Source of the DNA: an uncultured bacterium | GTDB lineage: Bacteria > UBP6 > UBA1177 > JAKLFG01 | Length of the DNA stretch: 6,618 nt | Assembly (NCBI GenBank): GCA_938048925.1 | Contig: CALITV010000100.1 | Coordinates: 1 to 6,618 of the forward strand | Reading direction: 5' to 3' | Part shown: one piece after another, positions 1 to 5,615 of the stretch | Layout: the number at the start of each line of letters is the position of its first letter | How positions within the stretch are numbered: the first letter of the stretch is position 1 | The notes under the pieces: model-generated | Told to the model about the DNA's origin: nothing | The model's input: the letters and a program-made list of their open reading frames with translations, nothing else | The model's database searches: none | Position numbers and translations under genes: made by a program

Positions 1-15
1 GCGACGGTAAGAGGC

Positions 16-1290
16 ATGAGCGAAGAACCAAAAGAGAAAGAGCAGGGGAAACCAGCCGAAGAGGCGGACGAACAGCGGCCGCAGGAGCCTTCCCCGACTG
101 ACGAAGGCATTTCCTCTCCCGCAGAGAGCGCCGATACCTCCCCTCAAGATCTTCCCGAGGAAACCGCCCCGGAATCTTCTCCATCCGCAGAACAGGTCAC
201 CGCCCCCGAAAAAGAAACAGACGATTCCTCCCTCGAGGCGTTCTTCGATGCCGTCAAACGAAACGACCTCGACGCAGTGGTCTCTTTTCTCGAGAAAAAG
301 TCTCTCCTGTCGGCGCTCGATTCCGACAGCCTCTCTCCGCTCATGACCGCCGCCGCTGCGGGGCATCTCGATATCGTGAAACTGTTCGTCGAATGTGGCG
401 CTAATCTCGAATCGAAAGGGAAAGATGGGCGAACCGCGCTCATGCACGCGCTCAGCAACGGTCATATCGCCGTCGCCGAGTACCTGCTCGGGAAAGGGGC
501 CTCGGTCAATGTCGCCTCGGTGACCAACTATACGCCGCTCATGCAGGCAGCGGCAAAAGGTGCCGTCACCCTCATCCGTATGATGCTCCCCAAGATAGAC
601 AATGTGAATGCCCGCGATATGGAAGGACGCACCGCCCTTATGATCGCATCTCGATTTGGGCATCGTGAGGTTATAGACCTCCTTATCAACCGGGGCCTGT
701 CGCTTCTCGTCACCGACAACAAAGGCAACACAGCGATTTCCTACGCCGAGACGGCTGAACTCAAGCAGTACCTGACCCAAAAGGCGGAAGAGGAGCGTAA
801 GGCAGCCGAGAAACATGCCAAAGAGGAAAAGAAAGAAGAGGCTCCCGTTACCGAAGAAATAAAAGAGGTGGTAGAAGAAGCGAAAAAACGGGCGCCTTCG
901 CTCATTCTCATTATCGTCCTCTTCCTCGTTTCCTGCGCGGGGATCTATTTCGCCTACTATCAGTTCAAAAATCTCAAGCCACGGGAGACATCCGTTTCAC
1001 CTTCCCAGCAAGAAGGGGGAACCGCTCTTGCTCGCGCCTACTGCGAGCGGCTCGCCGCCTGCCGCGAAAAGGCATCGGCAGGCTTTGCCGATCGCTGCAT
1101 TGAACAATCGAAGCACCGTTTTGCGCTTTTTCTGGCGGAACAGGGGGGCACAAAATGCAACGAGGTGAGAATAAGATCGTGTGCCGGATGTTTAGAAGGT
1201 CTCTCCTGTGATCAGACGCTCAATCTCGATTTTGGTCAACTTTCCAAAACATGCGGAAGTTGCTTCAAGGTATGTTTGACCACTGAATAG
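16..1290 (+). CDS. Ankyrin-repeat bitopic membrane protein with Cys-rich exported tail
   Basis: The 424-residue product has four visible parts. Residues 1-72 are acidic and rich in Pro, Ser and Glu, probably disordered. Residues about 72-256 hold five 33-residue ankyrin repeats plus a partial cap, with repeat starts near 72, 105, 138, 171 and 204 and cores such as GRTALMHALSNGH. Residues 255-293 are a Lys/Glu-rich, probably helical linker. A single hydrophobic segment at about 295-317 follows KKR, so the positive-inside rule puts the ankyrin part in the cytoplasm and the tail outside. The tail has ten cysteines (343, 349, 361, 381, 389, 392, 398, 413, 416, 420), an even number compatible with disulfides. 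Ankyrin repeats bind proteins; the partner is unknown. The start is uncertain: AGAGG lies only one base before the ATG, and the frame is open to the window edge, so the true start could lie upstream. No named family recognised for the whole protein. Confidence 0.9.
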   Translation: MSEEPKEKEQGKPAEEADEQRPQEPSPTDEGISSPAESADTSPQDLPEETAPESSPSAEQVTAPEKETDDSSLEAFFDAVKRNDLDAVVSFLEKKSLLSALDSDSLSPLMTAAAAGHLDIVKLFVECGANLESKGKDGRTALMHALSNGHIAVAEYLLGKGASVNVASVTNYTPLMQAAAKGAVTLIRMMLPKIDNVNARDMEGRTALMIASRFGHREVIDLLINRGLSLLVTDNKGNTAISYAETAELKQYLTQKAEEERKAAEKHAKEEKKEEAPVTEEIKEVVEEAKKRAPSLILIIVLFLVSCAGIYFAYYQFKNLKPRETSVSPSQQEGGTALARAYCERLAACREKASAGFADRCIEQSKHRFALFLAEQGGTKCNEVRIRSCAGCLEGLSCDQTLNLDFGQLSKTCGSCFKVCLTTE

Positions 1291-1292
1291 GG

Positions 1293-1718
1293 TTACTCGT
1301 TGGTTTTCATGACAAGCCGTTTGTCCATACACGCAGACACATAGTCGGCCGGCACTGCCAAAGGATCAAACGCCACAGCCATCGCAAGACCATCGGGAAC
1401 AGGGTTTCCCCCAGCACCCGGATCACAGGTTTCAGTATCAGCAACGCTGAAAAAATAAAAAGATCCGTTAGAAACATTGGGACCACTCAGCCCCTTGCTG
1501 GTCGCCCACCCCAGAGAAAGCAACTCTGACGCGTAGTGTCCTTCCGCCTCGTAGAAACCCAACTGGGTTTGGGCAAGCGATTTGAGGTTCGTCGGGACCT
1601 CGGCGGTACGACTCTTTCGAGTGTAATCGGCATACATCGGCATTGCTATCGAAGCCATGATGCTGAGAACCAACATCGCCATCATGACCTCCAACAAAGT
1701 CATCCCGCGCATGCTCAT
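1293..1718 (-). CDS. Type IV prepilin (PilA/PilE-like or minor pilin)
   Basis: The 141-residue protein has a short leader, MSMRG, followed by a classic class III (type IVa prepilin-like) signal: cleavage after Gly5, Met6 as first mature residue, and Glu10 as the conserved Glu+5. A hydrophobic helix runs to about residue 29, then YADYTRKSRTAEV, typical of the N-terminal pilin helix. The mature form would be about 136 residues, and Cys98 and Cys130 could form the C-terminal disulfide loop of type IVa pilins. It would be cleaved by a PilD-type peptidase and assembled into a pilus or pseudopilus in the envelope; neither the peptidase nor assembly genes are in the window. The start is well supported by AAGGAGG five bases upstream. 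It stands alone, tail-to-tail with the ankyrin gene (2 bases between stops) and divergent from galE. A major pilin, a minor pilin and a type II secretion pseudopilin cannot be told apart; the short leader and Cys pair favour a pilin. Confidence 0.9.
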   Translation of the reverse strand: MSMRGMTLLEVMMAMLVLSIMASIAMPMYADYTRKSRTAEVPTNLKSLAQTQLGFYEAEGHYASELLSLGWATSKGLSGPNVSNGSFYFFSVADTETCDPGAGGNPVPDGLAMAVAFDPLAVPADYVSACMDKRLVMKTNE

Positions 1719-1723
1719 GGATG

Positions 1724-1730
1724 CCTCCTT
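1724..1730 (-). promoter_or_regulatory. Ribosome binding site of the prepilin gene
   Basis: On the minus strand AAGGAGG ends five bases before the ATG at 1718. This near-perfect Shine-Dalgarno match decides the first of three closely spaced in-frame ATG codons (residues 1, 3 and 6) as the start and suggests strong translation, as expected for a pilin. Confidence 0.8.
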
Positions 1731-1787
1731 TTCTGTGCCACTTTTTTAGAACGAAGCAATAACTGTTCCATTTCGGTAAGATTTTTC

Positions 1788-1816
1788 TTGCCACCTCCTC
1801 AACAGCACCTTATGAT
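1788..1816 (+). promoter_or_regulatory. Sigma70-type promoter for galE
   Basis: TTGCCA (1788-1793) and TATGAT (1811-1816) each match five of six consensus bases and are separated by exactly 17 bases. Transcription would start near 1822-1824, giving a leader of about 25 bases before the galE start. It is the only convincing promoter in the window, and means galE is transcribed independently of the opposing glycan operon. No equally good promoter was found for the divergent pilin gene in 1719-1848, and no operator could be identified with confidence. Confidence 0.65.
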
Positions 1817-1837
1817 GTTTTCTATCACTACCCTCGG

Positions 1838-1842
1838 GGAGG
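1838..1842 (+). promoter_or_regulatory. Ribosome binding site of galE
   Basis: GGAGG within GGGGAGGA lies six bases before the ATG at 1849, an ideal position, and confirms the galE start. Confidence 0.8.
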
Positions 1843-1848
1843 ACCTTC

Positions 1849-2832
1849 ATGCGCATCCTCGTCACCGGCGGTGCCGGCTATATCGGCAGTCATTTCGTAA
1901 AGATACTCGGAGAATCGGGTGCTCACGAGATTACCGTACTCGATAATCTCTCCACCGGGCACCGCGCTGCGGTTCTATACGGAAATTTCGTCCAGATTGA
2001 CTTGGGCGACACCGCGTCGCTCCGCGATCTCTTGTCGCGCATCGCTTTCGATGCGGTCGTTCACTTCGCCGCCCATATCGTCGTTCCCGAATCGGTCTCC
2101 GAGCCGCTCAAATACTATCGCAACAACACCCTCAATACGACAACTCTCGTTGATCTCTGCCTCGAGCACGGCATTCGCTCCTTCGTCTTCTCTTCCACCG
2201 CCGCGGTATATGGTGAACCTGCCGAAGGCGTCGTTTCCGAATCGAGCCTGCTTGTCCCCATCAACCCCTATGGATGGAGCAAACTGATGAGCGAGCGGGT
2301 GCTCCTCGACACGGCACATGCCGCCCCCGATCGTTTCCAGACCGTTATCCTGCGCTACTTCAATGTCGCCGGTGCCGACCCCGACGGCCGCATCGGTCAG
2401 AGTTTCCCGGCAGCGACTCATCTCATTAAAGTCGCCGCCGAAGCGGCGTTGGGAAAGCGCGACAAGGTGACCATCTTCGGTGCCGATTTTCCCACCCCCG
2501 ACGGCACCGGCATCCGTGACTATATCCATGTAAGCGATCTCGCAGCGCTCCACCTGCGGGCGCTTGAACACCTCGCTTCTGGAGGAAGCACCGCTATCTT
2601 CAATTGCGGTTACGGCCACGGCTACAGCGTCCGCGAGGTGCTCGATACCATGAAAAAGGTGAGCGGCGTTGATTTTCCGGTTACCGAAGGGGCGCGCCGC
2701 CCCGGCGATCCGGCCCGTCTCATCGCCGAAAACCGGAAAATAAAAGCGGCATGGGGCTGGAAACCCTGCTACGACTCGCTCGAATTCATCTGCCGCACCG
2801 CCCTTGAGTGGGAACGACGGCGAACCTACTGA
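1849..2832 (+). CDS. galE: UDP-glucose 4-epimerase (GalE family)
   Basis: This 327-residue protein is a full-length extended short-chain dehydrogenase of the GalE family, which interconverts UDP-glucose and UDP-galactose in the cytoplasm using bound NAD. The N-terminal Rossmann motif GGAGYIGSH is at 7-15. The catalytic dyad is YGWSK (Tyr141, Lys145). SSTAAVYG at 115-122 has Thr117 where E. coli GalE has Ser124, a common variant. NVAGADP (172-178) and GTGIRDYIHVSD (219-230) are also family hallmarks. Leu291 aligns by eye with E. coli Tyr299, the residue that limits access for N-acetylated sugars, so activity on UDP-GlcNAc/UDP-GalNAc is possible (inference). It has its own promoter and strong ribosome site. 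It faces a glycosyltransferase operon tail-to-tail, overlapping it by seven bases, and probably supplies a galactose-type donor for that pathway. Some related sugar epimerases share this fold, so the exact substrate is less sure than the family. Confidence 0.93.
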   Translation: MRILVTGGAGYIGSHFVKILGESGAHEITVLDNLSTGHRAAVLYGNFVQIDLGDTASLRDLLSRIAFDAVVHFAAHIVVPESVSEPLKYYRNNTLNTTTLVDLCLEHGIRSFVFSSTAAVYGEPAEGVVSESSLLVPINPYGWSKLMSERVLLDTAHAAPDRFQTVILRYFNVAGADPDGRIGQSFPAATHLIKVAAEAALGKRDKVTIFGADFPTPDGTGIRDYIHVSDLAALHLRALEHLASGGSTAIFNCGYGHGYSVREVLDTMKKVSGVDFPVTEGARRPGDPARLIAENRKIKAAWGWKPCYDSLEFICRTALEWERRRTY

Positions 2833-3830
2833 GACTTTGGCTCCAGCGCAAGGATCTTCCGGACGAAAGATTCTTCGTCCGGCATGATCGCCTCAGCGGG
2901 AAGGTGGCGGGCAACATCCCCCACCGGAAATGAGAATATCCGACAATATGGCTGGAATTCCCACACTACCACCGGCATACTCTCTTCGCGCGATGTGATA
3001 CAGAGCACATCTATCCGGCGGGCATAGTAGGCAAGTTCACCCGGGCTTACCTGCCCTGCCCATTTTACCAAGCCGTCACATTCAGCCGCAACAACCATCT
3101 CTCGCAACGATCCGTCGCCAAAAACGACACATATCACATCGGAACGTTTTTCTCTCACCCGGCGCGCAATCGAAAGAAAGATATCAATCCCCTTTACTGC
3201 CTCGAGGCGTCCGACGAACGCAATAACCCACCCATGGGACGGTAAATCGAGTGGCACCCGGGGCGATAGAGGGAGAGGAAGAGAACTGCGAGTTGGAAGA
3301 ATAGTGATCTCTCGCCGGGTAACAGAGCGCATTGTTGAGCGCAAAAATTCACTGTTGGCATACACCTGATCGGCACAATGGAAAATAAGCCGCAGAAAAA
3401 AAGGTATCTTCCTGAATTTATTTATATCTGTCCCCAGCGCCCAGACACGATACGGAATACCGGTGAGCATCTTGAGTATCAAACCTACCAATCCCCCCGG
3501 TATCGCCCAGCAGGCAAATGTCTGTGAAATGTGATACATTTTGACAATTTTCGTCGCATGAGCGACAAAAATGAGCACCATTTTGAAAAAAACGAGAAGG
3601 TCTATCGGGTTATAGATACGACGCCCCGCAAGATAGCCATGCCGCCAGCGGAACCGGATGACGGTCGTCACACCATATCGTTCTTCTCCCTCAATCTCGG
3701 GGTCCGGTGTCAGCACTACCACCGGCACATCGCTTTCGACCGAAAGCATGTCGGCAATGAAGCGGCCTCGATAGTCGTTTGCATCATGTGGGAACGAATG
3801 AGTTACAACAAGGGTAGGACGCTCGAACAT
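2826..3830 (-). CDS. GT4-family glycosyltransferase (GT-B fold)
   Basis: The 334-residue protein resembles retaining GT-B enzymes of family GT4, which transfer a sugar from a nucleotide donor to a growing glycan at the cytoplasmic face of the membrane. The N-terminal acceptor domain opens with LVVTHSFPHDANDYRGRF, and ALGTDIN is at 131-137. The C-terminal donor domain has VGRLEAVKG (206-214; Arg208 and Lys213 usually contact donor phosphates), FGDGSLRE, and an E-x7-E pair at Glu283 and Glu291. After that the usual ACG-PVV stretch is poorly conserved (QPYCRIFSFPVGDV), and the protein ends earlier than typical members of about 360-400 residues, so the final wrapping helices appear shortened. It is last in the four-gene operon: its ATG lies one base after the GT2 stop, with GGGGA about six bases upstream. 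Its stop lies inside galE. Sugar specificity cannot be read from sequence. Confidence 0.85.
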   Translation of the reverse strand: MFERPTLVVTHSFPHDANDYRGRFIADMLSVESDVPVVVLTPDPEIEGEERYGVTTVIRFRWRHGYLAGRRIYNPIDLLVFFKMVLIFVAHATKIVKMYHISQTFACWAIPGGLVGLILKMLTGIPYRVWALGTDINKFRKIPFFLRLIFHCADQVYANSEFLRSTMRSVTRREITILPTRSSLPLPLSPRVPLDLPSHGWVIAFVGRLEAVKGIDIFLSIARRVREKRSDVICVVFGDGSLREMVVAAECDGLVKWAGQVSPGELAYYARRIDVLCITSREESMPVVVWEFQPYCRIFSFPVGDVARHLPAEAIMPDEESFVRKILALEPKSQ

Positions 3831-3831
3831 G

Positions 3832-4800
3832 CTATTTCCCCAGCAAGCACCCCATTGCGCGGCGGACTTTCTCCATCATCGAGGGGGCAACGAGCGAACG
3901 CTCCATCTCGCTACACACCTCTTCCACCACCGTGGAATCGAAGAACTGCCGTTTCTCGTTTGCTTCCCGTATCACGGCAAACCACCGCCGAATTGCCATT
4001 ACGACCTCCGGCGACACTCGAGCAATTTTCGCATCATGAATTGCGGCATGCGCCTCGAGTTGTTCGGCGCTCGGCGTCAATCCCAGCGTTTTTTCAATAT
4101 AGTCGCTCCACAGCCGTAAAAGGATTCTCCGGCGCTGCGCCCATCGCACTCGATCGAGAAAGACCGATCCGGTCACACTCGACAGCGACACCCGATAGTC
4201 AAGGAGTGTCTCCGGTATGATCGCCAACTCAGTAACGGGCGCCATTACGCACCAGAGGCGGTAATCCTCTACCCCCGGGAACGCGGGATCGTAGCGGAGA
4301 CCATGCTCCTCCAGCACCGACCGCCGGAGCATCACCGTCGGATGCACAAACGGCGTAGCAAAAAGCAGCGTCGCTTTGAGCGCTGCCGAAGCAACAGGAC
4401 CTTTCTGAATCCACCGTGGGCCATACGGAACGAACTTGCGTGCCCAAGTGCCGCACAAGCCAACCGCGGGGTGTTCATCCATGAAAGCGACCTGTCGTGC
4501 AAGCCGTTCAGGGCGCGCGATATCGTCGGCATCCATCCGGGCGATGTACTGCCCCCGCGACCCCTCGATTCCGTGGTTCAGCGAAAAGACGATACCTCGG
4601 TTGCCGTTGTTACGGATAAGACGAATACGCGGATCGGTGAACTGCTCCACCATCCGGAGCGTGTCATCGGTCGAGCCATCGTCAATGACCAACAACTCGA
4701 AATCTCCAAAGGATTGTGCGAGAATACTCTGAATCGCTACCGTGAGATACCGAGCAGCATTGTACGCAGGGAGAAGAACAGAAACAGTTGGTCCCCTCAT
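3832..4800 (-). CDS. GT2-family glycosyltransferase (GT-A fold)
   Basis: The protein is an inverting GT-A transferase of family GT2, expected to add one sugar to a lipid-linked or nascent glycan in the cytoplasm. It starts with VSVLLPAYNAARYL, followed by DDGSTDDT (40-47, nucleotide binding), the metal-binding DxD region MDADD (89-93) and the GVEDYRLW motif (Glu178, Asp179; likely catalytic base region). No membrane segments are seen, so it is not a processive synthase or dolichol-type enzyme. I chose the ATG at 4800 (322 residues) over an in-frame TTG at 4812. The ATG overlaps the fucosyltransferase stop as ATGA, the same arrangement as the previous junction, and GGA lies about ten bases upstream, whereas the TTG has no ribosome site. 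The C-terminal 100 residues are helical-looking and not assignable. Donor and acceptor are unknown. Confidence 0.9.
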   Translation of the reverse strand: MRGPTVSVLLPAYNAARYLTVAIQSILAQSFGDFELLVIDDGSTDDTLRMVEQFTDPRIRLIRNNGNRGIVFSLNHGIEGSRGQYIARMDADDIARPERLARQVAFMDEHPAVGLCGTWARKFVPYGPRWIQKGPVASAALKATLLFATPFVHPTVMLRRSVLEEHGLRYDPAFPGVEDYRLWCVMAPVTELAIIPETLLDYRVSLSSVTGSVFLDRVRWAQRRRILLRLWSDYIEKTLGLTPSAEQLEAHAAIHDAKIARVSPEVVMAIRRWFAVIREANEKRQFFDSTVVEEVCSEMERSLVAPSMMEKVRRAMGCLLGK

Positions 4801-5615
4801 AACCGTATCCAATCAGATGGAATCAAATCACCGGTCTGTCGTTCCATCTTTTCGTTGGCAAACCATCGTTTCGGCGCGATGACTATCTTGTCGGGATTCC
4901 GATTCAGCCACGCTCCCCACCACGAGAAGGAACTGTTGGCAATTATTTGATGCCTACACCGGCTCATGAGAAACATATCTTCCTGCGGTGGAAGGCCTTC
5001 TATCACTGCACCATTCACCTGTCGGGCAAGCAGCCACTTGGGTTCATCGGAAAAAAAGAAGAACCGGGCTCCCCTTACTCGATCGCGTATGAGTTGCATC
5101 GCCTGTTCATAGTATTCCCATGAACAGGTGCCATGGAACATCTGCGTCACCCGATCCGACACATAGTCGCCGCGGCGCACATGAACAGCAACCGAATGGG
5201 GTACACTCTCTATGTGGGCCAGATACTCTTGCGCAGGTTGCGATAACGATCCCTTCAACGAGAATTCGCGCCGTATCGTAGTTGCATAGAACGCAAAGTA
5301 TTTTTCCGATTGGAAATACCCCTCTAGGATCACTCCGGGAAACAGCTCGCCGACCGAAGAATCATAGAAAAATCCTTTTTCTCGATAGATCCGCCCCCGC
5401 ATCTGGTACCACCATCGTGGCCAGCATCTAAGAAAAATCACTTCTGCCTCAATCGCGAATGGTGCCAACGCATACTTGCGTTTCGAGTCATGTGCCAATG
5501 CCGATATGTCTAGATTCAAAGGGGCATGGTGACGCAATGCCAACGACCGAGCCACCGCATACTGAAACATCTGATTACCGAGACCACCACAGAGACGAAC
5601 CGTGATAGGTTTCAT
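4797..5615 (-). CDS. Alpha-1,2-fucosyltransferase (GT11)
   Basis: The 272-residue protein matches GT11, whose bacterial members transfer L-fucose from GDP-fucose in alpha-1,2 linkage, typically onto galactose of O-antigen or capsule units (the WbsJ and FutC type). The signature blocks are all present: CGGLGNQMFQYAVARSLA at 9-26, LEGYFQSEKYF at 97-107, the HxRRxD donor-binding motif HVRRGDY at 145-151, FFFFSDEPKW at 185-194, and ANSSFSWWGAWL at 226-237. Length is near the lower end of the family but no block is missing, so it looks intact. The ATG at 5615 overlaps the upstream stop as ATGA and the stop overlaps the next gene the same way, indicating translational coupling. GDP-fucose synthesis genes (gmd, fcl) are not in the window and must lie elsewhere. 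Some GT11 members make alpha-1,3 or other linkages, so the linkage is slightly less certain than the family. Confidence 0.93.
   Translation of the reverse strand: MKPITVRLCGGLGNQMFQYAVARSLALRHHAPLNLDISALAHDSKRKYALAPFAIEAEVIFLRCWPRWWYQMRGRIYREKGFFYDSSVGELFPGVILEGYFQSEKYFAFYATTIRREFSLKGSLSQPAQEYLAHIESVPHSVAVHVRRGDYVSDRVTQMFHGTCSWEYYEQAMQLIRDRVRGARFFFFSDEPKWLLARQVNGAVIEGLPPQEDMFLMSRCRHQIIANSSFSWWGAWLNRNPDKIVIAPKRWFANEKMERQTGDLIPSDWIRL

Noticed and set aside
1270..1320. Bidirectional terminator between the ankyrin and pilin genes
   Set aside because: The stops are two bases apart and no GC-rich hairpin with a T-run is visible around the junction.
1770..1794. Possible sigma54 promoter for the pilin (TGGCAAG on the minus strand)
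   Set aside because: The required GC dinucleotide is absent at the correct distance from the GG, so the match is only to half of the consensus.
1813..1827. Imperfect dyad TGATG-TTTTC-TATCA overlapping the galE -10 region
   Set aside because: The arms are only five bases with a mismatch, which is expected by chance in an AT-rich spacer.
1794..1842. CCTCCTC (1794-1800) could pair with GGGGAGG (1836-1842) and hide the galE ribosome site
   Set aside because: The first arm lies between the -35 and -10 boxes of the likely promoter, so it would not be in the main transcript. It would matter only for read-through RNA.
1536..1946. Plus-strand open frame of 136 codons spanning pilin, intergenic region and galE start
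   Set aside because: It overlaps two well-supported genes, contains the galE promoter and ribosome site, and has low-complexity His-rich translation.
1975..2619. Minus-strand open frame of 214 codons inside galE
   Set aside because: It lies wholly antisense to a well-supported galE, shows no recognisable domain, and is explained by the codon bias of the GC-rich sense gene.
3531..4220. Plus-strand open frame of 229 codons across the GT4/GT2 junction
   Set aside because: It is antisense to two genes with clear motifs, and its translation is rich in Arg, Pro and Ser with no coherent domain.
4303..4950. Plus-strand open frame of 215 codons opposite GT2 and the fucosyltransferase
   Set aside because: Antisense to two genes with family motifs; no domain or membrane pattern seen.
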